From positions 62,001 through 126,000 of the forward strand of contig JBKBLR010000003.1 in the NCBI GenBank assembly GCA_046296195.1: 64,000 nt of DNA. The letters run 5' to 3'. Positions 34,135 through 44,165 of the stretch are shown piece after piece (positions within the stretch are counted from its first letter, which is position 1; each line of letters starts with the position of its first letter). The notes beneath the pieces were generated by a model. It was not told the DNA's origin. It was given only the letters and a program-made list of their open reading frames with translations, and did no database searches. The position numbers were made by a program, and so were the translations under genes. Origin of the DNA: Amphiplicatus sp046296195. GTDB taxonomy: Bacteria; Pseudomonadota; Alphaproteobacteria; Caulobacterales; Parvularculaceae.

Positions 34135-34659
34135 TTACCTGCAGGCTTCCTTCGCGCGCTCGAGCGCCGCCGAAACGCCGTTCAGCGAGAAGATGTAATT
34201 CGTCGCCGTGCCGCGCCCGGAGGTCGCCGAGATGCGCATGTCCGCCCCCGAACGCATCGCCGCGATGAGCGACTGCTCGGCGGCGGCGCTCTCAATGAAG
34301 GATTCGTTCTCGGACACGTACATGTCCCATTTTTGCGCGCCGATGCGAATCGTCGGCGCGGGCGACTCCTTCAGATTGTAGCCCGCGCGGAAACTCGGCT
34401 GATTCGCGGCGACGCCTGATTTCCAGGTCGCGACCATGAAGAAGATCTCGCCGTGATTGACGGACTTCGGCGCCTTGTCCTTGGCCTCGGCGACGGCGTA
34501 GCAGATGCGGTCATTGCCGGTATCTTGAACCATGACGGTCCAGTCCTTGAAGACCCCGACCGACTGGGGGGCCGCCGCTGACGCCGGCGTCAGGGACATG
34601 AGCGCGCCCCCGGCGAGGGCCCCCGAAGCGCCCCGAACGGCAATGCGGGCAATGCTCAT
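34135..34659 (-). CDS. IalB-type periplasmic protein
   Basis: 174 residues with a signal peptide (about 1-28) and one domain of the invasion-associated locus B family: VFKDWTVMVQD, RICYAVAEAKDKAPKSVNHGEIFFMVATWKSG. AAGGAGG lies upstream of ATG 34659. IalB was first described as linked to erythrocyte entry in Bartonella, but the family is widespread in free-living Alphaproteobacteria and its molecular role is not settled. It is divergent from acnA. Confidence 0.87.
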   Translation of the reverse strand: MSIARIAVRGASGALAGGALMSLTPASAAAPQSVGVFKDWTVMVQDTGNDRICYAVAEAKDKAPKSVNHGEIFFMVATWKSGVAANQPSFRAGYNLKESPAPTIRIGAQKWDMYVSENESFIESAAAEQSLIAAMRSGADMRISATSGRGTATNYIFSLNGVSAALERAKEACR

Positions 34660-34814
34660 GTTCCGTCCTCCTTACGCAGTGAATCGAGCGTCACAAGAGC
34701 CTTTCTAATCGTGATTTGCGGCGAAAGTGGAGCCCATTTTCGCGAATTGCGCAGGGGCTCCCGATACGCCATAAGGCCCCCCGTTTCTTGATCCCCTTGC
34801 ATGCGGAGGCCTCA

Positions 34815-37493
34815 GTGATCCCGGGACGTGACAGCCTGAAGACCAAGCGGACATTAAAGGCGGCCGGCAAGTCCTATGCGATCTACAGCCTCAAGGCGGC
34901 CGAGGCCCATCTTGGCGACCTTTCGCGCCTTCCCTGCTCGCTGAAGGTGCTGCTTGAAAACCTCCTTCGCTTTGAAGACGGCCGGTCGGTCACGGTCGAC
35001 GACATCAAGGCCTTCGGCGACTGGCTGAAGACGGGATCGAGCGAGCGCGAAATCGCCTATCGCCCGGCGCGCGTGCTGATGCAGGACTTCACCGGCGTTC
35101 CCGCCGTGGTCGATCTCGCGGCGATGCGCGACGCGATGAAGGCGCTCGGCCAGGACCCCGAGAAGATCAATCCCCTGGCGCCGGTCGATCTCGTCATCGA
35201 CCATTCGGTGATGGTCGACTATTTCGGCGGACCAAACGCCTTCGCCAAAAATGTCGAGCGGGAATATGAGCGCAATGGCGAACGTTATCAGTTCCTGAAA
35301 TGGGGCCAGGGCGCCTTTGACAATTTCCGCGTCGTGCCGCCGGGCACCGGCATCTGCCACCAGGTGAACCTCGAATATCTGGCGCAGACCGTCTGGACCG
35401 CGGACTTCAAGGGCGAAACCTACGCCTATCCCGACACTCTGGTTGGAACCGACAGCCACACGACCATGGTCAACGGCCTTTCCGTTCTCGGGTGGGGGGT
35501 CGGCGGCATCGAGGCGGAAGCGGCGATGCTCGGCCAGCCGGTGTCGATGCTGATCCCGGAAGTCGTCGGCTTCCGCCTGACGGGCAAACTCCCTGAAGGA
35601 TCGACGGCGACGGACCTCGTCCTCACCGTGACGCAGATGCTGCGCAAGAAGGGCGTCGTTGGAAAATTCGTCGAATTCTTCGGTCCAGGTCTCGACACTC
35701 TGGCGCTCGAAGATCAGGCGACGATCGCCAACATGGCGCCGGAATATGGCGCGACCTGCGGCTTCTTCCCCGTCACCGTCGAAACGCTCCGGTATCTCAG
35801 CGCGACCGGGCGCGCGGCCGAGCGCGTCGCGCTCGTCGAAGCCTATGCGAAGGAACAGGGCCTCTGGCGTGACGCCGGAACGCCCGAACCGAAATTCACC
35901 GACACGCTCGAGCTCGATCTCGGCGCGGTGACGCCGTCGCTCGCCGGCCCGAAGCGGCCGCAGGACCGCGTCGCGCTGAAGGACGCGCCGGCCTCCTTCG
36001 CCGCAGCGCTCGACAAGGAGTACGGCCAGCCGGGCGCGCTCCATAAGCGGGCGCCGGTCAGGGGCGAGGCGTTCGATCTCGGCAATGGCGACGTCGTCAT
36101 CGCCGCGATCACCTCCTGCACGAACACCTCGAACCCGTCCGTCCTGGTCGCCGCCGGCCTTGTTGCGCGCAACGCAAGGAAACGCGGCCTGAAGTCGAAG
36201 CCCTGGGTCAAGACCTCGCTCGCGCCTGGCAGCCAGGTCGTCACCGATTATCTTAAGGCCTCCGGGCTGCAGGACGATCTCGACGCCCTCGGCTTCAACC
36301 TCGTCGGCTATGGCTGCACGACCTGCATCGGCAATTCAGGGCCCTTGCCCGAAGCGATCAGCGCCGCGATCAACGAAAACAATCTCGCCGTTTGCTCGGT
36401 GCTGTCGGGCAACCGGAACTTCGAGGGCCGCGTCTCTCCGGATGCACGCGCGAACTACCTCGCCTCGCCGCCGCTCGTCGTCGCCTATGCGATCGCCGGC
36501 TCGCTCAACGTCAACCTGACGTCGGAGCCGCTCGGCAAGGACGATCAGGGCAAGGACGTTTACCTCAAGGACATCTGGCCCTCGAACCAGGAAATCGCCG
36601 CCGTCGTCCGCGAGCATGTGACGGCGAAAAAGTTCGCGACCCGCTACGCCGACGTGTTCAAGGGCGATGAGCGCTGGCGCCGGATCGACGCCGGCGACGG
36701 CCAGACCTATCGCTGGCCCTCCTCGACCTATGTCGCCAACCCGCCTTATTTTGAAGGCATGACGATGACGCCGAAGCCGATCGAACCGATCGCCGGCGCG
36801 CGCATCCTCGCGCTCTTCGGCGACTCGATCACCACCGACCACATTTCGCCGGCCGGCGACATCAAGGAGAAAGGGCCAGCCGGTCAGTATCTCAAAGAAC
36901 GCCAGGTGCCGGTGAGCGAATTCAACTCCTATGGATCGCGCCGCGGCAATCACGAAGTGATGATGCGCGGGACCTTCGCCAACATCCGCATCAGGAACCA
37001 GATGCTGGACGGCGTCGAGGGAGGCCTGACGCGCCACATCCCCTCAGGCGAACAGATGTCGATCTACGACGCGGCGATGAAATACAAGGCGGCCGGCACG
37101 CCCCTCGTCGTCTTCGCCGGCAAGGAATACGGGACGGGGTCGTCGCGCGACTGGGCGGCGAAGGGCACGATCCTGCTCGGCGTGCGCGCCGTCATCGCCG
37201 AAAGCTTTGAGCGCATTCACCGCTCGAACCTCGTCGGCATGGGCGTGCTTCCCTTGCAGTTCAAGGACGGCGACAGCTGGCGCTCGCTCGGCCTCAAGGG
37301 CGATGAAACGATCACCATTCACGGCGTCGACAAGCTGACGCCGCGATCGGAAGCGCGGCTGACGATCACCGGCGCCGACGGCAAGGCGCGCGACGTCTCG
37401 GTGATAGTGCGGATCGATACGGCGGACGAGCTCGATTACTACAAGCATGGCGGCATCCTGCAGTACGTCGTCCGCCAGCTCGCGGCCGCCTGA
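34815..37493 (+). CDS. acnA: aconitate hydratase A
   Basis: TCA-cycle enzyme converting citrate to isocitrate, 892 residues, the usual AcnA length. I chose the GTG at 34815 because GGAGG (34805-34809) lies five bases upstream and the product aligns with the usual start (SLKTKRTLKAAGKSYAIYSL); upstream in-frame codons look non-coding. Iron-sulfur Cys candidates are in SCTNTSNPSV and GYGCTTCIGNSGP. The swivel domain near the end has FAGKEYGTGSSRDWAAKG. Confidence 0.96.
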   Translation: MIPGRDSLKTKRTLKAAGKSYAIYSLKAAEAHLGDLSRLPCSLKVLLENLLRFEDGRSVTVDDIKAFGDWLKTGSSEREIAYRPARVLMQDFTGVPAVVDLAAMRDAMKALGQDPEKINPLAPVDLVIDHSVMVDYFGGPNAFAKNVEREYERNGERYQFLKWGQGAFDNFRVVPPGTGICHQVNLEYLAQTVWTADFKGETYAYPDTLVGTDSHTTMVNGLSVLGWGVGGIEAEAAMLGQPVSMLIPEVVGFRLTGKLPEGSTATDLVLTVTQMLRKKGVVGKFVEFFGPGLDTLALEDQATIANMAPEYGATCGFFPVTVETLRYLSATGRAAERVALVEAYAKEQGLWRDAGTPEPKFTDTLELDLGAVTPSLAGPKRPQDRVALKDAPASFAAALDKEYGQPGALHKRAPVRGEAFDLGNGDVVIAAITSCTNTSNPSVLVAAGLVARNARKRGLKSKPWVKTSLAPGSQVVTDYLKASGLQDDLDALGFNLVGYGCTTCIGNSGPLPEAISAAINENNLAVCSVLSGNRNFEGRVSPDARANYLASPPLVVAYAIAGSLNVNLTSEPLGKDDQGKDVYLKDIWPSNQEIAAVVREHVTAKKFATRYADVFKGDERWRRIDAGDGQTYRWPSSTYVANPPYFEGMTMTPKPIEPIAGARILALFGDSITTDHISPAGDIKEKGPAGQYLKERQVPVSEFNSYGSRRGNHEVMMRGTFANIRIRNQMLDGVEGGLTRHIPSGEQMSIYDAAMKYKAAGTPLVVFAGKEYGTGSSRDWAAKGTILLGVRAVIAESFERIHRSNLVGMGVLPLQFKDGDSWRSLGLKGDETITIHGVDKLTPRSEARLTITGADGKARDVSVIVRIDTADELDYYKHGGILQYVVRQLAAA

Positions 37494-37581
37494 AGCACAA
37501 CCGCTGATTGCTGGCCTAAGCGCTTGTTCGGCCTAAAGTCCCGCAACCCCCAGTCGCAACCTGCTGCGGGGGAGCGGGGGA

Positions 37582-38361
37582 TTGGTGGCGGAGCGCTGCA
37601 GAATCATCGTCGCGGCGATCGCGTTGTTCGCGTGTGCGTCGATGCAGGCGTCGGCGAGCCCGTGGAACCGCGATGACGGCGGCCTCTTCGTCGCCAGCCG
37701 CCTCGACTATTTCCGATCCTCAACGCCGGTCAGCGACTATTCGCGCTTCGACACCGACACCTATGTCGAATGGGGACTTTCAAACCGCTGGATGGCCGGC
37801 GGCAAGGCCGTCTTCGGGACCGCCGTCATCAAGGACGCAAGCGGGTCACGCGCAGTCAGCGGCTTCGGCGAGTCGGACGTTTTCCTTCAACGGCAGATCC
37901 AGCGCGGGAGGCATTCCGCCACCGCGTTGAGGCTTGCGGGCGTCTGGTCGGGCGATGTCACCGACGGCGCGCGCCCTGGCGGCGAGGCGGGCGGCTTCGA
38001 CGTCGACCTGCGCGCGCTGCATGGGCGCGATGTTCTTGTGTCCCCCTTTAAGGTCTTCATCGCCGGAGAAGCGGGCTATCGTCATCGACTATCCGGCGCG
38101 AGCGATCAGGCGCGCGCCGACTTTCTCGTCGGCGTCGAGCCATCCCGGCGTGTTCTCATCCTGCTCGAGGCGCAGTCGATAATCTCGGTACGGAATAACG
38201 ATCCTGGATTTGACGACTTCGACCTCATCAAGGCGCAAGGATCGCTCGTCTGGCGGGCGACGCGGCGCTGGTCGATCGTGGCCGGCGCCCGAACCGAATT
38301 CGCCGCCCGAAACATCGAGCCCGGCAAGAGCTTCACTTTCGGCGTCTGGATGGAGTTCTAG
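37582..38361 (+). CDS. predicted outer-membrane beta-barrel protein
   Basis: 259 residues. A signal peptide (about 1-25) is followed by alternating beta-strand patterns (GLFVASRLDYFRS, YVEWGLSNRWMAGGKAVFG, RWSIVAGARTEFAA) and a final aromatic residue (GVWMEF), typical of small outer-membrane barrels. The start is TTG 37582 or GTG 37585 behind a G-rich stretch. The stop overlaps the GTG of the glycosyltransferase (TAGTG), so the two are coupled; a role in surface polysaccharide export or anchoring is inferred. I do not recognise a named family. Confidence 0.65.
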   Translation: MVAERCRIIVAAIALFACASMQASASPWNRDDGGLFVASRLDYFRSSTPVSDYSRFDTDTYVEWGLSNRWMAGGKAVFGTAVIKDASGSRAVSGFGESDVFLQRQIQRGRHSATALRLAGVWSGDVTDGARPGGEAGGFDVDLRALHGRDVLVSPFKVFIAGEAGYRHRLSGASDQARADFLVGVEPSRRVLILLEAQSIISVRNNDPGFDDFDLIKAQGSLVWRATRRWSIVAGARTEFAARNIEPGKSFTFGVWMEF

Positions 38362-39962
38362 TGGACGACAGCCAGCTCATCCATTTCGACCGGCTCCGGC
38401 GCTACCTCAGGGCGGGACGTGCGCCCTGGCGACGGGAGGCGGACCGGCTCATTTTCCTGACGACGCAGGACGTGGAAGCGGCGCCGGACCTGCGCGTCCG
38501 CCGGGCGGAATTTCAAGCGAAGCTTCGCGAGCGCTTTGCAGCGGAACTGACCAGAGAAGCGATTTCGGGGCTTGCAACGCGAGCGCCCGCCGACAGCGCG
38601 CGCGTCGTTCTCACTCAATCGCAGAAATCCCTGTGCGGACTTCTCCTCCTGCTCGGGACTGCGATGGCGGTCGCCGCGCCGCACGCGGCGCTCTCGGTCG
38701 CATACGCCGCTCTTGCATTGGCGTTCTCGGTCACGATCGGCGTTCGCCTGATGCTCGCCGCGACGGCGGCCGCCCCGGCGGCCCCGCATCCGCGCCAGGT
38801 CCTCGCCGACGACGCGCTGCCGGTGGTCACAATCCTCGTTCCCCTCTTTCGAGAAGCGAACGCCCTGCCCGGCCTCGTCGCCGCGCTCCGCCGCCTCGAC
38901 TACCCGGCGGAGAAACTCGACATCAAGCTCCTGCTCGAGGAACGAGACCTTGAAACGATCGCGCAAGCGCGGCGGCTCAATGAGGAGGAGCGACTCGACC
39001 TCGTCATCATCCCGGCATCGACGCCGCAAACGAAACCCAAGGCGCTCAACTACGCCCTGCACACCGCCCGCGGCGACCTCGTCGTCATCTATGACGCCGA
39101 AGACGAGCCTGAGCCAGCGCAGCTTCGGCTCGCTGCGGAGACCTTCGCGGCGGCTCCGGACGATCTCGCCTGCGTTCAGGCGCGGCTCAGTTTCTATAAC
39201 GCCGAGGAAAACTGGCTGACCCGGCTGTTCACGCTCGAATACTGTCTCTGGTTCGATCATTTCCTGCCCGCGCTCGACCGGATCGGCGCGCCGGTGCCGC
39301 TCGGGGGCACGTCGAACATCTTCCGGGCCGATGCGCTGATCGACGCCGGCGGCTGGGATCCGCACAATGTCACCGAGGACGCCGATCTCGGCCTTCGCCT
39401 CGCGCGCCGCGGCTGGCGGACCGCCGTCATCGACTCAACGACCTATGAGGAGGCGAACTGCGCGCTGCCGAACTGGATCCGCCAGCGCTCGCGCTGGATG
39501 AAGGGCTTCATGCAGACCTGGCTGGTCCATCGCCGCCGACCGCCCGCTGCGGTTGGATGGAAGGAGGTGTTGACGGTCGATCTCTTCATCGGCGGCGCCG
39601 TCGCCTCGGCGCTCGCCGCGCCATGGCTCTGGGCGCTGAGCGCTATCGACCTTGCCATGGGCGCGGGCGGCGCCGGCCTGCTCCCTTCTTCCGTCGGCGC
39701 CGCCGCGATCGGCGCGCTCGCGATCGGCAATGTCGCCTTGATCGGTCTTGCCGCGGCTGCGCCGGTTTCGCGCGGCCTGTCGCACCTTGCGCCCTGGGCG
39801 CTGTTCATGCCGGTCTACTGGCTGCTGATGGCAGGGGCGGCTTATGTCGCCGCCTTCCAGCTCGTCACCCGTCCGCATTATTGGGAGAAGACCGACCACG
39901 GCCTCAGCACCGGCGCTGATGCGCGCCGGCGGGAGGCGCTGAGATCGCTGGGCTTCGATTGA
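38361..39962 (+). CDS. membrane glycosyltransferase family 2
   Basis: 533 residues. An N-terminal cytosolic part (1-90) resembles the N-terminal domain of type II secretion/pilus ATPases, as seen in some bacterial GT2 enzymes. Two helices (about 92-135) are followed by a processive-type GT2 domain: acidic DAEDEPEP, the base-containing TEDADLG, and the QRSRW motif in IRQRSRWMKG. Three more helices lie at the C-terminal end. This layout fits synthesis and transfer of a beta-linked glycan across the membrane. The polymer is unknown; no cyclic-di-GMP PilZ domain is visible. Confidence 0.85.
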   Translation: MDDSQLIHFDRLRRYLRAGRAPWRREADRLIFLTTQDVEAAPDLRVRRAEFQAKLRERFAAELTREAISGLATRAPADSARVVLTQSQKSLCGLLLLLGTAMAVAAPHAALSVAYAALALAFSVTIGVRLMLAATAAAPAAPHPRQVLADDALPVVTILVPLFREANALPGLVAALRRLDYPAEKLDIKLLLEERDLETIAQARRLNEEERLDLVIIPASTPQTKPKALNYALHTARGDLVVIYDAEDEPEPAQLRLAAETFAAAPDDLACVQARLSFYNAEENWLTRLFTLEYCLWFDHFLPALDRIGAPVPLGGTSNIFRADALIDAGGWDPHNVTEDADLGLRLARRGWRTAVIDSTTYEEANCALPNWIRQRSRWMKGFMQTWLVHRRRPPAAVGWKEVLTVDLFIGGAVASALAAPWLWALSAIDLAMGAGGAGLLPSSVGAAAIGALAIGNVALIGLAAAAPVSRGLSHLAPWALFMPVYWLLMAGAAYVAAFQLVTRPHYWEKTDHGLSTGADARRREALRSLGFD

Positions 39963-39993
39963 ATTTAAGGACCGGCGCGCCGATATTGCCGCC

Positions 39994-40833
39994 ATGTCTC
40001 TTTCCGGCTTTCCCTTCCGAAAAATGAACGGTCTCGGCAATGACTTCGTCATCGTCGACTTGCGCGGCGCGCGCGAACGCATGACCGAAGGGGCGGCACG
40101 CCTCATCGCCGACCGCAAGGCCGGCGTCGGCTGCGACCAGGTGATCACGATCGAAGATCAGGACGGCCCCTTCATGGGCGTCTGGAACGCTGACGGCTCC
40201 GAGGCTGGCGCCTGCGGCAACGCCGCGCGCTGCGTCGGCGTAATCCTGATGGCGGAAACGGGCGACAGCGGCGTCGGCTTCGAAACCCGATCCGGCTTCA
40301 TCACCGCTGAGCGCGTCGGCGCAAACCGCGTCGCCGTCGACATGGGCGTTCCCAAGTTCCATTGGAAGCAGATCCCGCTCGCCGAGGAGATTCAGGACAC
40401 CCGCTTCGTCGACATCAAGCTCGGGCCGATCGACAAGCCCGTCCTCTGGGGTCCGTCGGCCGTCAACATGGGCAATCCGCACTGCGTGTTCTTCGTCGAC
40501 GACGTGACGGCGCACAAGCTCGAGATTTTCGGCCCCATGATCGAGAACCACCCGATCTTCCCCGAACGCGCCAACGTGTCGCTCGCCGAGGTGAAAGGAC
40601 GCCACCTCATCCGCCTAAGGGTTTGGGAGCGCGGCGCGGGCATCACGAAAGCCTGCGGCACCGCCGCCTGCGCCGCCGTCGTCGCCGCCAACCGTCGCCG
40701 GTTGACCGACCGCAAGGCGAGCGTCGAGCTTGACGGCGGGCTTCTCGCCATTGAATGGCGCGACGACGACCACGTCATCATGACGGGGCCCTACGAATTC
40801 GAGTTTGACGGCATCCTGCCGGAGGGGCTCTGA
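39994..40833 (+). CDS. dapF: diaminopimelate epimerase
   Basis: Converts LL- to meso-diaminopimelate for lysine and peptidoglycan, 279 residues. Both catalytic Cys motifs are present: ACGNAARC (near 73-80) and KACGTAACAA (near 219-228). The start FRKMNGLGNDFVIVD is typical. It is followed by tdk after three bases. Confidence 0.96.
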   Translation: MSLSGFPFRKMNGLGNDFVIVDLRGARERMTEGAARLIADRKAGVGCDQVITIEDQDGPFMGVWNADGSEAGACGNAARCVGVILMAETGDSGVGFETRSGFITAERVGANRVAVDMGVPKFHWKQIPLAEEIQDTRFVDIKLGPIDKPVLWGPSAVNMGNPHCVFFVDDVTAHKLEIFGPMIENHPIFPERANVSLAEVKGRHLIRLRVWERGAGITKACGTAACAAVVAANRRRLTDRKASVELDGGLLAIEWRDDDHVIMTGPYEFEFDGILPEGL

Positions 40834-40836
40834 CGG

Positions 40837-41436
40837 GTGGCGAAGCTCTATTTCAATTACGCGGCGATGAACGCCGGCAAGTCGACCGCTCTCCTTCAGG
40901 CGTCATTCAACTACCGCGAGCGCGGCATGAGAACCGTCATTTTCACGGCCGCGATCGACCAGCGCGCGGGGTCGGGCGTCGTCGCCTCGCGCATCGGGCT
41001 CAAGGAGGCCGCGCGCACCTTCGATGACGCGACCGACCTCTTTTCTGAGATCGAGAGGGCGTTGGCGACTGAGGGCGCCGCCTGCGTCTTCGTCGACGAG
41101 GCGCAGTTCCTGTCGCGGCGTCAGGTCGCCGAGCTCGCCCGCGCCGTCGACTATCTCAATGTGCCCGTGCTGTGCTTCGGCCTCCGAACCGACTTCCGAG
41201 GCGAACTTTTCCCCGGCAGCGAACGCCTTCTTGCGCTCGCCGATGAGATCCGGGAGCTGAAGACCATCTGTCATTGCGGGCGCAAAGCGACGATGAATCT
41301 CCGCGTAGACGCTGAAGGCGGGGCGATCAGCTCGGGCGCGACGATCGAGATCGGCGGCAATGAGCGCTATGTGCCGCTCTGCCGGCGCCATTTCTATGAA
41401 CGCATGAACGAGGCGCGTCAGCCGAACGCGTCGTAG
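40837..41436 (+). CDS. tdk: thymidine kinase
   Basis: Phosphorylates thymidine (salvage), 199 residues of the TK1 type. The P-loop is AMNAGKST (10-17), the Walker B stretch CVFVDEAQFL, and the zinc site is formed by TICHCG together with PLCRRHFY. GTG start at 40837. The last 19 bases overlap the 3' end of the opposite PEP carboxylase gene. Confidence 0.95.
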   Translation: MAKLYFNYAAMNAGKSTALLQASFNYRERGMRTVIFTAAIDQRAGSGVVASRIGLKEAARTFDDATDLFSEIERALATEGAACVFVDEAQFLSRRQVAELARAVDYLNVPVLCFGLRTDFRGELFPGSERLLALADEIRELKTICHCGRKATMNLRVDAEGGAISSGATIEIGGNERYVPLCRRHFYERMNEARQPNAS

Positions 41437-44165
41437 AAATGCGAAACGCCGACGGCGATTTCCTTGATGCGCCGGTCGAGCGCGCGCAACGGCGCGACGA
41501 TCTCGCGCTGGATCTTCGGATAGCCGCCGGCGCGGTCGTCCCGGGGCGCGACCTCCATCAACGCCTCGAATTCCTGCGGGGCCGCGAGCGTTTCTGGGAA
41601 GATCTCGGAAATGACCGCCGCCGCCTCGTCGAACTGGAGGTCGAGCGCAAGATCGATGAGGTCGTCATGCGAAACCTCATGGCGCGAGGAAAAGGCGGGA
41701 GTCGCCGCCACGAGTGAAAAGCCCTCGGCGATGAGCGCGAGCCGCGCGGCATGAAGAACATAGAGCGGCGCCGGAAATTCGCCCTGGGCGCCGGTCGCTG
41801 CATCGAATTTCTGCCGGTCGATGGACAGAAAATTGGCGAGCCGGGACAAGGCGACGTCAAGGCCGCGCGCCTCCAGCCTTCCCGCGATGCGATGGAAAGG
41901 CGTCGCCATGCCCCGATCATCAAGGCGCGCGGCGTTCACCGTCCAGAACGACGGATCATAAAGTCCTGCATAGGCGCGCAAGATCGAGAGCGACGTCAGC
42001 CGTCGCGCCTGCAAGGCCGCGGCGAGCGCGTTCTTCACGCGCGGCGACTGGTCGACTAGATCGCGAAACCGCTCGGGCTCCCGCTCGGCGGCGGTTCCAA
42101 TTCCGCCCGTCACATTGGCGACTGCGGCAAGCTGCTGCAGCACCGCGTTGTGAGGAATTGCACGCAGGCCGCGCGCTTCCTCCTTGGCGCCGGGCTTGGG
42201 TCTTCTCGCCCGCCGAGAGCCCGAGACGGGCAGGAGATTCCTTGAGAAAGCGGCGAGCGCCGCCTGGTAATGATCATTCGCCCACAGATTTTCCTGCCAG
42301 CCTTTCACCGCGCGATAGACGTCCCAGGAAAAGTTGATGTCGCGATAATAGCGGTCCGCCAGATCCGCGGACGGCGCGGCCTGCGCCCAGGCGAAGATCG
42401 CCTGCGCCGTGGAGGCGGCCAGCCGCGGCGTCTCAAAATGCAAATAGCCGTCGCCGCCCTGAAAGCTGGTCTCGGCGTTGAGCCGCAAGCCGTCATGCGC
42501 GTAGCGGCTGCGCGCCCAGGGCGTCATCAGATAGTCGAAGCGATCCGCAAGCGGGCCCGAATGGCCTCCGCGGCCCATGGATTCTCCATGCGTGTTGAAG
42601 ACGACGACCTCGACATCCGTGATCCGCCTTGCGGCCAGCGCGCGCGACACGAGGATATGGAGCCGCTCGATGCCGAGGCTGGCGGCGACCTGGCCCATGA
42701 AGCGGCCGCTGTCGGAGAACCCGCACTGGATCGAGATTCGCCCGCGGCGGCGGATATAAGCGACAAAGGCCTCTTCCTCGAGCAGGCGCTCGACGAGACG
42801 CCCGCCGCGTTCGATCGCATCCGGCGTTTCGAAGAGGGGAGAAATGTCGAGCCGGTGATCGACGCCATAAAGGCGCGCGAGATAGATCGCGCCCATCACC
42901 GTCGCCGGCGCCTCGACCTCGGCGATAAGAAAGCGGATCGGCGTATCGGCGTCGATGTGCTTAAGGATCTGCGCGCACAGCATGAACTGGCGCCGCGCCG
43001 TCATCTGCTCGCCGAACACGCTGGCGAAATTGACAGCGCGCTGCTCGGCGGCGGCCGCCTTCGCCGCAGCCGCGTCGAGCGCCGTCCGGTCAAGGAACGC
43101 GCGGTCGGCGTCAAGCCCGAGGTCGGCGCGCAGGGCGGACCTCACCTGCGCGGCGTTGACGCGCAAGTGAATACGCGCGACTCCAAGACCATAAGCGTCC
43201 ATCTGCGATCTGATGACGGCGAGGGCGAGCGCTTCATCCTCCTCGGCGGCCTCGATGAGGCGCGTCAGCGCGGCGCGCGGTCCTGCGAGCGAAACGAGTC
43301 GCCGCGGGCTGCCCGCGGTGAGGCGATTGGCGGCGGCGGTGACGGTCGCGGGATCAGCGATGTCGCCCGCAAAGGCGGCGGCCTGCTCGGCCGCTTCGGC
43401 GCCGGCGTCGGCGAGCGTGTCCGCCAGCGCGCGCGCCGCTTCGATCTTGTTCAGCGCCCTGGCGTAGCGAAAAAGCTGAAGCGCCTTTTCTTCGAGCCGC
43501 AGCCGCACGGTCGTTCCCCAGTGGATATCGGTGCGGCCGTCGAGATCGTAACCGACCCAGGTCGCAACGCTGATGGGCGCCGGCGAGGCCTCGCGCCAGC
43601 GGTCGGGATGACGTTCGCGCAGCCAGTTGAGGCAGGCCTCCGTCAGGTCGGCGATGGAATCTTGCGCGCGGCCGATCGCGCCTTGCACGTCTTCGTGTTC
43701 ATCAAGCAGCGAAATCGGTCCCTCAGCGCCCTGCTGCGCGAGCGCGCCGCCGATCGATTCATTTGAAGCGATGGCGCCGATGAGGTTCCGCGCGGCGCGC
43801 GACAGCGCGAAGGTCGGGTGCGCCGTGAACACGATTCCGGCTTTCGTCTGCTCGAGCGCCTGCCGGACGATCTCGAACGGCTCGCTCGCAATCGGCGCGA
43901 GCGCGGTCTCGACGACTTCCACCCAGTTCCGTTTCGCGGACTTTGCGCCCAGCCGCAGCGCGCGTTCGACGAGCGCATCATCGGCGATGAGCCGCGCGAG
44001 CGCCGAAAGATCGTCATGATCAAGGTCGCCCGAGCGAAGCCGCTCGCGCAAGTCGATCATCAGGAGGCGAACGCCCGACGCCATCGCATCCCGGCGGGTC
44101 CCCTCCTCATGCGCGGCGAGCCGGTTGAGGCACCAGTCGCGCAGGGCGCTGACGCGTTCCTTCAC
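41418..44165 (-). CDS. divergent phosphoenolpyruvate carboxylase-like protein
   Basis: 915 residues, full length for PEP carboxylase, which makes oxaloacetate from PEP and bicarbonate. Family marks are TAHPT at 114-118 with the catalytic His (H116), FSDSGR at 483-488, GSRRARRP, and LRAIP. However, several signatures differ from the textbook enzyme. TAHPTE is TAHPTF; GGDRDGNP reads GYDLDGRT (about 205-212); the catalytic Lys of YSDSAK is Arg (R488); and HGRGGxxGRGG is shortened to HGESMGRGG (526-534), losing the PEP-binding Arg but keeping H526 and R532. It could be an active divergent branch or a changed function. The GTG start overlaps the glpK stop. Confidence 0.75.
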   Translation of the reverse strand: MKERVSALRDWCLNRLAAHEEGTRRDAMASGVRLLMIDLRERLRSGDLDHDDLSALARLIADDALVERALRLGAKSAKRNWVEVVETALAPIASEPFEIVRQALEQTKAGIVFTAHPTFALSRAARNLIGAIASNESIGGALAQQGAEGPISLLDEHEDVQGAIGRAQDSIADLTEACLNWLRERHPDRWREASPAPISVATWVGYDLDGRTDIHWGTTVRLRLEEKALQLFRYARALNKIEAARALADTLADAGAEAAEQAAAFAGDIADPATVTAAANRLTAGSPRRLVSLAGPRAALTRLIEAAEEDEALALAVIRSQMDAYGLGVARIHLRVNAAQVRSALRADLGLDADRAFLDRTALDAAAAKAAAAEQRAVNFASVFGEQMTARRQFMLCAQILKHIDADTPIRFLIAEVEAPATVMGAIYLARLYGVDHRLDISPLFETPDAIERGGRLVERLLEEEAFVAYIRRRGRISIQCGFSDSGRFMGQVAASLGIERLHILVSRALAARRITDVEVVVFNTHGESMGRGGHSGPLADRFDYLMTPWARSRYAHDGLRLNAETSFQGGDGYLHFETPRLAASTAQAIFAWAQAAPSADLADRYYRDINFSWDVYRAVKGWQENLWANDHYQAALAAFSRNLLPVSGSRRARRPKPGAKEEARGLRAIPHNAVLQQLAAVANVTGGIGTAAEREPERFRDLVDQSPRVKNALAAALQARRLTSLSILRAYAGLYDPSFWTVNAARLDDRGMATPFHRIAGRLEARGLDVALSRLANFLSIDRQKFDAATGAQGEFPAPLYVLHAARLALIAEGFSLVAATPAFSSRHEVSHDDLIDLALDLQFDEAAAVISEIFPETLAAPQEFEALMEVAPRDDRAGGYPKIQREIVAPLRALDRRIKEIAVGVSHFYDAFG

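Noticed and set aside
37582..38361. BcsS cellulose-synthesis outer-membrane protein
   Set aside because: Size and neighbour would fit, but I cannot point to a diagnostic motif, and no bcsA/bcsB pair is present.
42270..43766. Plus-strand frame of 498 codons opposite the PEPC-like gene
   Set aside because: Antisense shadow; unnatural composition.
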